A DNA stretch of 64,000 nucleotides from JBFXAF01 sp050184585 (GCA_050184585.1 JBFXAF010000005.1:280033-344032); one strand, 5' to 3'; counted from the stretch's first letter, positions 25,147 to 33,921 are shown. Numbers and translations are program-made. Notes: generated by a model not told the origin, from the letters alone.

Positions 25147-25161
25147 TCAAAAGAAATTCGG
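25147..25161 (+). promoter_or_regulatory. weak operator-like site A2
   Basis: TCAAA-AGAAA-TTCGG, 39 bp before the start at 25200. The proximal half TTCGG is exact and the distal half has one change from TCGAA. It would give the rightward UGSC-partner operon its own copy of the shared motif. Confidence 0.35.
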
Positions 25162-25199
25162 CTAACGTAGGGTTCCCTTCATAGTGTCGCGAGGTCGGA

Positions 25200-26312
25200 A
25201 TGATCGAGACGATCGACGTGGATGACAGCGATGCGCTCGAGACTTTCTTTGAGCGAGGGTGGACGGACGGACTGCCGGTGGTGTTGCCGACACCGGCACG
25301 CGTCGAAGCGATGCTGGCGGGCGGCGGCGTCGAGGCGGACGAAGTTCTTGGCACGGTTCCGGCACGCCGCCGTACCGTCACCGCCGCTCTGGCGGCCGTG
25401 AATGCGGTGATGGCCGGTTGTAGGCCCGACTACTTCCCCATCGTGCTCGCCGCGCTAAGGGCCATGCTCGATCCGCTCTGGAACGCCAACGGATCGCTGA
25501 CCAGCACAGGAGGCTCCGCGGCCTGCGTCGTCGTCAGCGGCCCGATGGCGCGCGCCATCGGGCTGAATTCGAAGGGCAACCTGTTCGGCCCCGGCTTCCG
25601 CGCCAATGCAACGATCGGACGCGCCGTGAGGCTCGTCGCGATGAACGTCGTGGGCGCGCGGCCCGGCCTCCAGGACGAATCGTCCATGTCGAATCCAGGC
25701 AAGTACACTCTGTGTTTCGCCGAGGAGGACCCGGCCGAGCCCTGGCAGCCACTCCGGGTGCGCCTGGGTTTCGACCCCGGGGACACGACGGTCACGATCA
25801 TGGCGACCGAGGCCCCGCGGCAGATCGGCAGTCACACCAACGGCGACGCAGAGACGCTTCTCAGGACCTTTGTTTCGATCATGAAGGCTCCGGCGACCTT
25901 CATCGTCGGCAAGGGTGGCCAGGGCATCGTCGTGCTCGGGCCGGAGCATCAGTTCGTGCTGCGCGAATGCGGCTGGACCCAGGACAGGATCCGCGCCTTC
26001 CTGACCGAGGAGACGCGCGTGACGCCCGAAGAACTCGTCGCGGCAGGCGTGCCCCTCGAGGTCGAGGGCAACCAGCATTATCTGCCACCCTCGCCTGACG
26101 GCAAATATCCCACGATCATGTCGGAGCAAGACCTCTTCATCGTCACGGCAGGAGGCCACGGCGCGGGGTGGTCCGCCTACATCCCAGCCTTCTCGCCCAA
26201 CAAGCACATCCGCTCGGTGACACGGCGCGTGCGGCCGGCCGGCGAGGCGCTGCCGGACTGCGGACCGGATTCATGCGAAATCGTGCTGCCCGGCACGGCG
26301 GCCGCGGAATAG
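25200..26312 (+). CDS. conserved partner protein of UGSC-family proteins, function unknown
   Basis: A 370-residue soluble protein without signal peptide. Conserved-looking blocks are ERGWTDGLPVVLPTP near the N-terminus, NANGSLTSTGGSAACVVVSGPMARAIGLN (about residues 98-126), FRANATIGRAVRLVAMN and a C-terminal GGHGAGWSAYIPAF. I recognise it as the protein usually encoded with UGSC (seleno)proteins, not as an enzyme of known reaction. It is 9 bp upstream of the UGSC gene, so the two products probably act together. Site A2 precedes it. Confidence 0.7.
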   Translation: MIETIDVDDSDALETFFERGWTDGLPVVLPTPARVEAMLAGGGVEADEVLGTVPARRRTVTAALAAVNAVMAGCRPDYFPIVLAALRAMLDPLWNANGSLTSTGGSAACVVVSGPMARAIGLNSKGNLFGPGFRANATIGRAVRLVAMNVVGARPGLQDESSMSNPGKYTLCFAEEDPAEPWQPLRVRLGFDPGDTTVTIMATEAPRQIGSHTNGDAETLLRTFVSIMKAPATFIVGKGGQGIVVLGPEHQFVLRECGWTQDRIRAFLTEETRVTPEELVAAGVPLEVEGNQHYLPPSPDGKYPTIMSEQDLFIVTAGGHGAGWSAYIPAFSPNKHIRSVTRRVRPAGEALPDCGPDSCEIVLPGTAAAE

Positions 26313-26321
26313 GAGTATCGG

Positions 26322-26876
26322 ATGCCCAAGATCGCCGTCTATCGCCCGGTCGTGGACGAGGAGAACATGCCCGCCGGAACGCTGGCGCGCCGCCGCATTC
26401 CCGCGGGCGGACTGCGCGTCACTCTGCTCAACAACGGCAAGCCGAAGACGGTGCCCTTGCTCAGGCACATCGCTGACGAATTGTCCCGGCGATATCCCGT
26501 CGCAAGCGTCTCGGTTCACTCGAAGCCGTCGGCTGCGTTCACCATCGACGATGAAACGGCGGCATCGCTCGCCGGATCGTCGGACCTTCTCATTTCCGGA
26601 CTTGGCGACTGCGGATCCTGCAGCGCGTGCAGCCTTCAGGACGCCCTTCAACTGGAGCGGCTGGGAGTACCAGCGTCCGTCGTCATCACGGACGCCTTCA
26701 TCGACGTGTGCGGCCGGGTCGCTGCGCGGCTTGGTTTTCCTGGCTACCAGCCGATCGTCGTGCCTCATCCGGCCGCCACGCGCTCGGATGAATGGCTGAA
26801 GGATCAGGCGCGGCTTGCGGTTGACGCGATGGCGCCGCTTGTCATGCCCGGCATGCGAACGGCCGCAGCCGGCTGA
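26322..26876 (+). CDS. UGSC-family protein, cysteine form
   Basis: A 184-residue protein whose GLGDCGSCSACSLQDAL segment matches the UGSC family, in which the first position of the UGSC motif is selenocysteine in some members and Cys here. The thiol pair sits after a beta strand (LLISGLG), a thioredoxin-like placement. ATG 26322 follows an AGGAG site. It is coupled with the 370-residue partner upstream and converges on the cupin gene 7 bp away. The biochemical role is unknown; thiol redox chemistry or a covalent intermediate is plausible. Confidence 0.8.
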   Translation: MPKIAVYRPVVDEENMPAGTLARRRIPAGGLRVTLLNNGKPKTVPLLRHIADELSRRYPVASVSVHSKPSAAFTIDDETAASLAGSSDLLISGLGDCGSCSACSLQDALQLERLGVPASVVITDAFIDVCGRVAARLGFPGYQPIVVPHPAATRSDEWLKDQARLAVDAMAPLVMPGMRTAAAG

Positions 26877-26883
26877 TCATGGA

Positions 26884-27375
26884 TCAGCGGATGAAGCGCT
26901 CGACATAGGAAGCACCCAGGCCGACTGCCTCGAAATGCCGCCGGCACTGCTCGATGCGGGTGAATACGTCATCATGACCGGTGATCGCGCCGGCCTCATC
27001 GAAATAGATCATCGAACCGTGGACCTGGAACAGCGTCACCATCTCGCCGCCCTCGGCGTCGACGACGAGCGTATGTGTGTCACCGGGTGGCTCGAAAATG
27101 TAGCTGCCAGCCTCGGCGACCCAGTCATGCTCGAGATAGCGCCAGCGTCCCTTGATCGTATATCCGTGGACGGGCTGGGGATGGCTGTGGCGTGATACGA
27201 CGCCGGACCGGCGTATCCGCGCGATCGTCATCCAGTAACCCTGGGACGCGGAGAGGAAGAGCGGCCGGAATGCCACGTCTTCCGCCGACGTCACCCACAT
27301 CCGCTCGTCATCCGGAAGCCCCTCTGCGAGGAAGATTTCCTTCAGGGCGTAGGGATTCTTTGCGTGCTCTGTCAT
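26884..27375 (-). CDS. cupin of the 2,4'-dihydroxyacetophenone dioxygenase (DAD) family
   Basis: A 163-residue single-domain cupin. The likely Fe ligands are in SRHSHPQPVHGYTIKGRWRYLEHDW (HxH plus a further His/Glu) and PPGDTHTLVV (His). DAD enzymes cleave the C-C bond between the two carbonyl-bearing carbons of 2,4'-dihydroxyacetophenone with O2; that this protein acts on such a ketone is inferred from family only. ATG 27375 was preferred to the longer open frame, which runs into the ligase gene. It is co-directional with and 23 bp after the CoA ligase. Confidence 0.8.
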   Translation of the reverse strand: MTEHAKNPYALKEIFLAEGLPDDERMWVTSAEDVAFRPLFLSASQGYWMTIARIRRSGVVSRHSHPQPVHGYTIKGRWRYLEHDWVAEAGSYIFEPPGDTHTLVVDAEGGEMVTLFQVHGSMIYFDEAGAITGHDDVFTRIEQCRRHFEAVGLGASYVERFIR

Positions 27376-27398
27376 GCCAATGATCCGGTCAGGGAGAT

Positions 27399-28997
27399 TT
27401 ATGCGGCAGGCCCTGGAGTCGAAGAGAGCCGGGTTCCGGACGCTTCCCGATCCCACGCGTTCGCCACGCCCGCCTCGCGCAACGTCATCTTCTGGATCTT
27501 TCCGGTCGGCGTTTTCGGGAGTTCGGCGCGGAACTCGATGTATCGCGGCACCATGTAGGCGGGCAGCCGCGGAACGAGGAAGTCGACCAGCGCCTGCGCC
27601 TCGAGCCTCTCCTCCGGAAACAGGGTGACGACCACCTTCACCTCGTCCTCGCCCATCGGTGACGGCACCGCGACGGCGGCGCATTCGGCGATCGCCGGGT
27701 GGGCCTTCACCTCGGTTTCAAGTTCGAACGACGAGATGTTCTCGCCTCGCCTGCGGATCGCGTCCTTGAGACGGTCCTTGAAGTAGTAGTTGCCGTCGGC
27801 GTCCATCATCACGAGGTCGCCGGTATGGAGCCACTGGTTACGCCACGCCTCGGCCGTCTTTTCCGGATTGCGCCAGTAGCCGAGGTTGAACTCCCACGGA
27901 TCGTCCGAGCGCAGAACGAGTTCGCCGACGACGCCCGGGGGAACCGGCTCGTCGTTCTCGTCGACGATGCGCGCCGTGACGCCGGGGCGCGGGCGCCCGC
28001 AGGACTGGGCATTCACGAGATCGGTACCGGTGATGAGCGGTGTCGACGCCTCGGTCATGTTGAAGAGCGTAATGACCCGCCGGCAGCCGAAGCGATCCTT
28101 GAACGCGTCGATGTCCTTCAGCAGCGGCGTCATGAAGACGGTACGCAGCGTGTTCTCGCTGTCGCTCGGCTCGGCCGGAGCCGACATCAGATAGGCCGGC
28201 ATCGTCGATATGAGAAGCGTGGCAGTTGCACCGAACTCACGGACGTCGCTCCAGAACTCCGACGTCGAGAACTTCTCCCTGATCGCCAGCGTGCCGCCGG
28301 CAATCAGAACCGTGCCGAAGACATGCGGCAGTCCCGTATGGAACATGGGCAGGAACATGTAGAACACATCGTCGGCGCCGAGATGGGCAGCCAGCGGCGC
28401 CGCGGTCGCGTAGGCGTGGGCATGGCCATAGAGCACGCCTTTCGACGGACCCGTCGTTCCCGAGGTGTACAGGATCGCTGCCGGATCGAAATATTCGACA
28501 ACCGGCGGGGGGTTCGCGCCATCGCCACGCGGCAGGGAGCCGAAGTCGAGCAGTCGAGCCGAGCCGACCGGCATCTCCGGCCCGGCATCGCCATAGACGA
28601 CAACCGTACCGGGCGCCGGCACGCCCGACTCCGCTTCCCGCCACCGGTCGAGGAAATGCGGCGCGATCACCGCCATTTTCGCATCTGCGTCGCCAACCTG
28701 GTTCGCCAGCATGCGCCCGCGATATGCGTCGTTGAGCGGCACCATCAGCGCGCCGAGCTTGCAGAGCGCCTGCCAGACGAGGATGTGATCGATGCCGCTC
28801 GGCATCATCACCAGCACCCGGTCGCCCTTCGCCACGCCTTCCGCCGCGAAACCTGCCGCCAGCCTGTTGATTGCGGCGTTCGTCTCCGCATAGGAAAGTG
28901 TGCGTCCGCGCATCACGAGAAATGGCCTGTCAGGCGTTTCATCCGCACGGCGCTCGAGAATGTGGTGAAATACGCGGTCGCGACTCTTCGGCAGCAT
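27399..28997 (-). CDS. AMP-binding acyl-CoA ligase (CaiC-like), ligase 1
   Basis: A 532-residue ANL-family enzyme that activates a carboxylate through an acyl-adenylate. The P-loop YTSGTTGPSKGV, the NMTEAS segment, the HTGDL motif and the C-terminal PKTPTGKIQKM with catalytic Lys are all intact. Overall it resembles carnitine/crotonobetaine-CoA ligase-like proteins used in many catabolic pathways; the acid is unknown. It is preceded 27 bp upstream by operator-like site B and followed by the DAD-type cupin. Confidence 0.9.
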   Translation of the reverse strand: MLPKSRDRVFHHILERRADETPDRPFLVMRGRTLSYAETNAAINRLAAGFAAEGVAKGDRVLVMMPSGIDHILVWQALCKLGALMVPLNDAYRGRMLANQVGDADAKMAVIAPHFLDRWREAESGVPAPGTVVVYGDAGPEMPVGSARLLDFGSLPRGDGANPPPVVEYFDPAAILYTSGTTGPSKGVLYGHAHAYATAAPLAAHLGADDVFYMFLPMFHTGLPHVFGTVLIAGGTLAIREKFSTSEFWSDVREFGATATLLISTMPAYLMSAPAEPSDSENTLRTVFMTPLLKDIDAFKDRFGCRRVITLFNMTEASTPLITGTDLVNAQSCGRPRPGVTARIVDENDEPVPPGVVGELVLRSDDPWEFNLGYWRNPEKTAEAWRNQWLHTGDLVMMDADGNYYFKDRLKDAIRRRGENISSFELETEVKAHPAIAECAAVAVPSPMGEDEVKVVVTLFPEERLEAQALVDFLVPRLPAYMVPRYIEFRAELPKTPTGKIQKMTLREAGVANAWDREASGTRLSSTPGPAA

Positions 28998-29023
28998 CGC
29001 GCTCCTCCAACGCTCGCAATATC

Positions 29024-29038
29024 CGAACTATATTCGTC
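29024..29038 (-). promoter_or_regulatory. operator-like inverted repeat, site B
   Basis: Read toward ligase 1: ACGAA-TATAG-TTCGG, 27 bp upstream of the start at 28997. It is part of a divergent pair with site C, the two lying within 116 bp in the same short intergenic region. Confidence 0.6.
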
Positions 29039-29124
29039 TTATTTCCATATGCAACCCGAAGCGGCAAGCGCCTTGGCGCCGACATGAGCACTCTGCGCTC
29101 GCGCGGCTTGCCTCGCGGCAATTG

Positions 29125-29139
29125 TCGAATTATGTTCGG
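29125..29139 (+). promoter_or_regulatory. operator-like inverted repeat, site C
   Basis: TCGAA-TTATG-TTCGG, 22 bp before the amidohydrolase start at 29161. This is the closest of all sites to a start codon; it would overlap the transcript leader or promoter, consistent with repression. Confidence 0.6.
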
Positions 29140-29160
29140 GTTATCGGGTGTGAAACCGTC

Positions 29161-30195
29161 ATGAGCCTCGACATAACCGGTCACTATCGCTATCCGTCGC
29201 CACGTCCTGATTGGCTCTCGAAGGCAAGTGAGGAAATCCTCGATCCCGATCTGCCCATCGTCGATCCGCATCATCATCTCTGGACGCAGGACGGCAATCG
29301 ATACCTCCTCGACGAGTTCGCGGACGATCTCGGCAGCGGGCATCGCATCGAGGCGACCGTCTTCGTCCAGGCGCATTACGGATATCGCGACCGTGGACCC
29401 GAGGAACTGAAGGCGGTCGGCGAAACCGAGAAGGTTGCCGCCATTGCGACGGAGGCCGGGCAGCGCGGCATCCCGACCGCCATCGCCGCAGGCATAGTGG
29501 GCTTTGCCGACCTCATGCTCGGCGACCGTGTCGAGGACGTGATCCGCGCTCACGTCGCGGCAGGCGAAGGCAGGTTCCGCGGCGTCCGCCACAGCGTCTC
29601 CCGTGACACGAACTTCCCGCAGGGGATCGTGTTGAGGCCGGCCCCCGCCGGCATGCTCGGCGACAGCGCATACCGTGCTGGCATGGCCCGGGTGGCGGCG
29701 CTCGGACTGAGCTACGACTGCATGCTCTATCACCAGCAGATTCCCGAACTCGTTCGCGCGGCCCGGGCGGTGCCAGAGCTGCCGATCGTGCTGGACCATT
29801 TGGGCTGCCTGATCGGAGTCGGTCCCTATCGCGGTCGCGAAGCGGAGACCCTTGCGACATGGCGTCGAGACATCGCCGAGCTCGCGACGTGCCCCAATGT
29901 CTCCGTGAAGATCGGTGGGCTCGGCATGATCATTTGCGGACCTACATGGCATGAGCGCGACAATCCCCCCAGTTCGGAGGAGCTTGCGGAAGCGTGGCGG
30001 CCGATGATCGAGACCGCTATCGGTCTCTTCGGGGTCGACCGCTGCATGTTCGAAAGCAACTTTCCCGTCGACAAGGCGATGTACTCGTACGCCGTGCTCT
30101 GGAATGCCTTTAAGCGTCTCGCGGCGGGCGCGTCGGACGACGAGAAGGGCTCGCTCTTTCACGATACCGCGAAGCGCTTCTACAGGCTGGGCTGA
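29161..30195 (+). CDS. amidohydrolase-family (Amidohydro_2, COG3618) hydrolase
   Basis: A 344-residue TIM-barrel metal hydrolase. The strand-1 motif VDPHHHLW, later the LDHLG metal/His block and the terminal MFESNFPVDK (catalytic Asp) fit the lactone hydrolase/decarboxylase branch that includes sulfomuconolactone and 2-pyrone-dicarboxylate lactone hydrolases. ATG 29161 is the first ATG after operator site C. It probably opens a lactone or cleaves a ring-derived intermediate of the pathway; the substrate is not determinable. It is convergent with the MBL hydrolase gene. Confidence 0.87.
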   Translation: MSLDITGHYRYPSPRPDWLSKASEEILDPDLPIVDPHHHLWTQDGNRYLLDEFADDLGSGHRIEATVFVQAHYGYRDRGPEELKAVGETEKVAAIATEAGQRGIPTAIAAGIVGFADLMLGDRVEDVIRAHVAAGEGRFRGVRHSVSRDTNFPQGIVLRPAPAGMLGDSAYRAGMARVAALGLSYDCMLYHQQIPELVRAARAVPELPIVLDHLGCLIGVGPYRGREAETLATWRRDIAELATCPNVSVKIGGLGMIICGPTWHERDNPPSSEELAEAWRPMIETAIGLFGVDRCMFESNFPVDKAMYSYAVLWNAFKRLAAGASDDEKGSLFHDTAKRFYRLG

Positions 30196-30238
30196 GGCAT
30201 GGCCTGATCTGTCGCATTCGGGTCACATGCCGGGCGGA

Positions 30239-31276
30239 TCAGCGGCCGGCGGCCGCGAAACGCACGATGCCGCCCTCGATCCGACGTTCCAGCGCGCCCT
30301 TGCCGACAAGATGGTTGGCGTAGGCGAGCGCCTCGCTCAGGAGAAATCCAACCCAGACCGGGCCGGGGCGGCGGCGGAACAGCGAAGCGAGCAGTTCATT
30401 GCCGGTCTTCGGCCCCTCCATGCAGGCAGCCACGACCTTGTCGCAGCGTCTCGCATAGAAGGCACGCAGTTCATCGGCGCGGGTATGAAACCCGCGGAAG
30501 GGCACTTCATGGCCCGGCAGCAGGAGGTCTTCCGGTCCGCACGACTCCGCGATCGTGTCGAGACCGGCGAGAAAGTGGGAGAGAGGATCGCCAAACGGAT
30601 CCGCGACCTGCACGGCCATCGTCGGAGCGATCCGGGGTCCGACCATGTCGGCGCACAGGAACAGGCCGCGCGCAGCGTCGTGCAACATGACCTCCTCCGG
30701 CGAGTGTCCGCCTGCCACCGATATCGAGAAGTCGCGGCCGCCCAGCTTCAGCGTCTGTCCGGACGAGAGTTTCCGATAGGTGGGCGGCAGCCGGTACGTC
30801 TCCTGCATGAAGCGGCGGCCGTTGGCCACCCACAGCTCCGTCTCGGCCGGATCGAGGCCGTGCGAGAGATAGAAGCCGCGCTCCAGGGCATCGCCTTCAT
30901 CACCGGGCATGTACTGTACGACCAGACCCTTGAGATACTCGCTTTCGCTGGTTGCGAACGCTGCGCCAAACGTTTCGCAGATCCACCCGGCGGCGCCGAG
31001 ATGGTCGGGATGCCAGTGCGTCGCCAGCACCGTGGTGATGCCGCCCGGAAGGCGTTCATGAACCCGGCGCCAGATCATACAGGTGGCCTCGTCGAATAGG
31101 CCCGCATCGACCGCCACCCATCCATGGCGATCTTCGATCAGATAGGCATTGACGTGACCTGGCTCGTACGGCAGCGGCAGGCGCAGCCAAAGGACACCGT
31201 CGGCGATCTCGCGAAACTCCCCCGCGTCGGGCGCGTCCGGAAAAGCGGCAGAGACGGCAAGGCGCTCTGTCGCCAT
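30239..31276 (-). CDS. metallo-beta-lactamase-fold hydrolase (1)
   Basis: A 345-residue MBL-fold protein. The zinc motif HWHPDHLG, a later AGGHSPEEVMLHD His site and LLPGHEVPF are present, as in glyoxalase II-like and lactonase-like hydrolases. ATG 31276 (or GTG 31279) lies only 4-7 bp from the end of repeat element copy 2, so its leader and ribosome site (AAAGG in the element terminus) come from the element; the native promoter may have been displaced. It lacks an operator-like site of its own. Confidence 0.85.
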   Translation of the reverse strand: MATERLAVSAAFPDAPDAGEFREIADGVLWLRLPLPYEPGHVNAYLIEDRHGWVAVDAGLFDEATCMIWRRVHERLPGGITTVLATHWHPDHLGAAGWICETFGAAFATSESEYLKGLVVQYMPGDEGDALERGFYLSHGLDPAETELWVANGRRFMQETYRLPPTYRKLSSGQTLKLGGRDFSISVAGGHSPEEVMLHDAARGLFLCADMVGPRIAPTMAVQVADPFGDPLSHFLAGLDTIAESCGPEDLLLPGHEVPFRGFHTRADELRAFYARRCDKVVAACMEGPKTGNELLASLFRRRPGPVWVGFLLSEALAYANHLVGKGALERRIEGGIVRFAAAGR

Positions 31277-31280
31277 CACC

Positions 31281-31589
31281 TAGAGCCTTTCATCTCTTGA
31301 TGGAATCGCTCTGCCGGAGGGAATTCGGGCCAAGGTCGAGGGCTTCGGCGAAGGTCGATGTGGTGCATCGGCCGAGCCGGAGACCGAAGGATTTGGCCCG
31401 AATTGACCCGGCCCCCCAGAACGCTTTGTTGGTTTGCAACGCAAACCAACGGGTGGTTTCCCGCTGGCGGGCGCCCGCTTCGTCGGACGGACTTGGCCGA
31501 TGCACCACATCGACCTTCGCCGTCCTCCTGGCGGGTCGCCTCGCCATCGGAGAAACAGAGCTGTTTCCATCAAAAGATGAAAGGCTCTA
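31281..31589. repeat. MITE-like hairpin element, copy 2 (long form, 309 bp with TA ends)
   Basis: Opposite orientation to copy 1 and almost identical to copy 3, with a handful of substitutions. The ends are TAGAGCCTTTCATCTC and the inverse, TA at both borders. It contains an extra central hairpin GTTGGTTTGC/GCAAACCAAC not present in copy 1; its loop differs from that of copy 3 while pairing is kept. Open frames of about 85-118 codons run across it on both strands, a by-product of the palindrome. Confidence 0.9.
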
Positions 31590-31696
31590 GTCCGACGGAT
31601 GTTTGGTTTCATCGGTGCCCTGTTCCGTATTTGCACGCGGGATGGCCGGGATTGCCATACGTCGCTATCATATCAAGCTTCTGTTGGCTCCAAAAT

Positions 31697-31711
31697 TCGA
31701 ATATTATTCGG
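31697..31711 (+). promoter_or_regulatory. operator-like inverted repeat, site D
   Basis: TCGAA-TATTA-TTCGG, 28 bp upstream of the TTG start at 31739. It lies just after repeat copy 2 but outside it, so the site is independent of the element. Confidence 0.6.
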
Positions 31712-31738
31712 ATCGATTGCATAAGGAGGAGACCCCCT

Positions 31739-32422
31739 TTGGCCAAAAAGCGCTTCATCCTCGGCAAATTCACGTCGCCCCAGGAGCCGGAACGCGCAAA
31801 GGCACTTGCGACCTCTTACGCGTCGGCGTTGCTCCAGGGCGTGGCCGTCTCGCGGTCGATGTACAGCGAAGCGATCGCCAAGGGTCCGCGTGGCGACGCC
31901 TTCGGCTTCGACTTCCTCGTGGAGGCCTGGCTTGGCGACGATGCGGTGCCCGCATTCGATGCCGCATGGTCGGAGAGGGCAGCCGAGGCTGTGGGGCTCG
32001 ACCCACACCAGTCCAGGACCGCGCTCGCGGACGAGAAGATCATGAAGCCTGGCGCGGCCGCGGTCAAAGGCACGTTCCTCTCCAAGCGGCGTCCGGATTC
32101 GACCGTCGAGGAGTACCAGAAGTACTGGCGCGGCACGCATGCCGACATCATCCAGGCGCAGGAGGATTTCTTCTCCTTCGTCCGCGCCTATGTGCAGAAC
32201 CACTTCGTGCCCGGCTCGTTCGTGACGCTTGCGGGCGGCGCGCTCTCGCAAGAGGATTCCTTCGACGGCTCGCCGCAGATGTGGTTCGACAGCGCCGACG
32301 ACATCTACGGCGCCTTTGCGACCGACGGCTACCACAAGCACATCAAGGAGGACGAGAAGGTCCTGGTGAAGGTCGGCTATTCGCAATCCTTCATATCGCG
32401 CGAGTCCCCGATCAGCCTCTGA
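31739..32422 (+). CDS. EthD-domain protein (1)
   Basis: A 227-residue protein with two ferredoxin-like EthD halves; the second contains the family motif YWRGTHAD followed by FVRAYVQNHFV. The start is TTG 31739, placed 8-9 bp after a strong AAGGAGG site; the open frame continues upstream through repeat copy 2 but without coding sense. EthD-domain proteins are small dimeric accessory or isomerase-like proteins of catabolic and polyketide pathways with poorly defined activity. Its 3' end overlaps the convergent second EthD gene by 11 bp. Confidence 0.8.
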   Translation: MAKKRFILGKFTSPQEPERAKALATSYASALLQGVAVSRSMYSEAIAKGPRGDAFGFDFLVEAWLGDDAVPAFDAAWSERAAEAVGLDPHQSRTALADEKIMKPGAAAVKGTFLSKRRPDSTVEEYQKYWRGTHADIIQAQEDFFSFVRAYVQNHFVPGSFVTLAGGALSQEDSFDGSPQMWFDSADDIYGAFATDGYHKHIKEDEKVLVKVGYSQSFISRESPISL

Positions 32423-33134
32423 GCGGCCCGCCCCGATCGATATCGAAGAATACGATCTCCTCCGCGAAAAAGGACTGCCGTTCTCCGAACAGGTCGCCTG
32501 CCGGGCCGAGATTCAACGATTTCGACGCGAATGCGGCGTCAGCTGCATGTCGCGAGGCGAACCAAAGCTGCTCGACGCAGTCGACCGCCAGCGCGTCGGC
32601 CGGTCGGGCGCCGGGCAGCCTGAACGTGCCGGGGATCACCAAGTTCGCCGACCAGCCCGACAACACTCCATCGACGCCGGGGTCAGTCAGCACACGGCGG
32701 GCGTGGCGCTCGTAGCGCCTGCCGAACTCTTCCTGCGACAGCCCCGCACGGCGGCCGGAGAGAATGACGACCTTCACGCCCCCAGCACCATGCCGGAAGC
32801 TGTGTTCGTCGGCGGCCATGGAAACGGTTCGGTCCATGTCGATGAAGTTCTCCTCGTCGACGCGGATCCTGTCGCGATAGATCGGCGTCTGCGAGAACGT
32901 GTCCTCATTGGGTGAAGATCCCGGCAACCAGAACTCGGCCATGCCGGAGAAGGCGAACGGACCGCCGACAGGCCCGGGCCCGATCACGTGATTCTGCACA
33001 TAGCGCAGCCGCCATTCGCCGTAACCCGGAGAGCCCGAAACGACGGGTCCGTGCGTGCCGCGCCAATAGGCGCGGAAGGCTTCGTCGTCCATGCCCGGGC
33101 GCGGTACGAGGAAGGCGATCTTCTTGAGCCGCAT
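32412..33134 (-). CDS. EthD-domain protein (2)
   Basis: A 240-residue tandem EthD-domain protein. The first half is MRLKKIAFLVPRPGMDDEAFRAYWRGTHGP with RLRYVQNHVIG, the second VKVVILSGRRAGLSQEEFGRRYERHA. The YWRGTHG and YVQNH elements mirror those of the neighbouring EthD protein 1, suggesting related roles or a heteromer. ATG 33134 lies 4 bp after the enoyl-CoA hydratase stop (GTG 33146 is an alternative). It is the last gene of the second Liv operon. Confidence 0.8.
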   Translation of the reverse strand: MRLKKIAFLVPRPGMDDEAFRAYWRGTHGPVVSGSPGYGEWRLRYVQNHVIGPGPVGGPFAFSGMAEFWLPGSSPNEDTFSQTPIYRDRIRVDEENFIDMDRTVSMAADEHSFRHGAGGVKVVILSGRRAGLSQEEFGRRYERHARRVLTDPGVDGVLSGWSANLVIPGTFRLPGARPADALAVDCVEQLWFASRHAADAAFASKSLNLGPAGDLFGERQSFFAEEIVFFDIDRGGPLRG

Positions 33135-33138
33135 CAGC

Positions 33139-33921
33139 TCACTCACCCCTGAACGCGGGCGAGCGCCTGGCGCGGAACGCTTCGAGGCCCTCGGCGAAAT
33201 CGGAAGTCGCGGCAATGCCCGTGAACCCAGCCTGCTCGTGGTCGAGCTGCGCGGCGAGGTCGGTGTCGTGAGCCTGATCGATCAGGCGCTTGATGGTCGC
33301 ATAGGCGGCGGTGGGACCCGAGGCCAGACGCGCAGCGAAGGCAGCCGCCTCGGCTGCCAGCATGTCGGCCGCCACCACCCGGTTGACGAGGCCGAGGCGC
33401 TCGGCGGCTTCGGCATCGAACGTATGGGCCAGCATGGCCAGTTCCTTCGCGCGCCGCGTGCCGAGCGCCCGCGCCAGGAACCAGGAGGCGCCCGCATCGA
33501 TCGTGGCGCCGATCTTGGGATAGGCAAGCGTGAACCGCGTGCCCGTTGCAGCGAGCGCGAAATCGCAGGCGAGCATCAGACCGAGACCCGCCCCCGCAAC
33601 GGCGCCATGGACGACCGCGATAGTCGGGAGAGGCAGGGTGGCGATCCTGCGGATGACGGGGTGGAACCTCGACATCGTGGCGTTCGCCACCGTGGCGAAT
33701 GGCACGCTGCCGTCGAAACGGGAGACGTCCCCCCCGGCGCAGAAGGCGCGGCCTGCGCCCCTGAGCAGGAGCGCCCTCGCCGACGGATTTCCGGCCACCT
33801 CGTCGAGCGCTCGTCCGAACGCTTCGGCAAGCGCGACATCGATCCCGTTGAGTACATCGGGACGATCGAGGGTGATCCGGGCGACGGCTCCGTCAATCTC
33901 GAGGAGAACTGGATCGGACAT
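33139..33921 (-). CDS. enoyl-CoA hydratase/isomerase-family protein (1)
   Basis: A 260-residue crotonase-fold protein. The oxyanion-hole segments GAGRAFCAGGDVSRF and VHGAVAGAGLGLMLACDFALA are present. In the active-site strand the usual PE glutamate is absent (LAYPKIGATIDAGAS) and an Asp lies in the later position, a pattern found in isomerase and dehalogenase-type crotonases. ATG 33921 was chosen over an upstream ATG because family length fits. A 12-bp hairpin separates it from the binding-protein gene upstream. Confidence 0.87.
   Translation of the reverse strand: MSDPVLLEIDGAVARITLDRPDVLNGIDVALAEAFGRALDEVAGNPSARALLLRGAGRAFCAGGDVSRFDGSVPFATVANATMSRFHPVIRRIATLPLPTIAVVHGAVAGAGLGLMLACDFALAATGTRFTLAYPKIGATIDAGASWFLARALGTRRAKELAMLAHTFDAEAAERLGLVNRVVAADMLAAEAAAFAARLASGPTAAYATIKRLIDQAHDTDLAAQLDHEQAGFTGIAATSDFAEGLEAFRARRSPAFRGE

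Noticed and set aside
26322..26876. Selenocysteine-encoding UGA in the UGSC gene
   Set aside because: The motif position is a plain Cys codon and the frame has no internal TGA.
31290..31590. Open frames of 85-118 codons repeated in all three element copies
   Set aside because: They occur on both strands because the element is palindromic, differ between short and long forms, and lack ribosome sites; sequence identity between copies is explained by the repeat itself.
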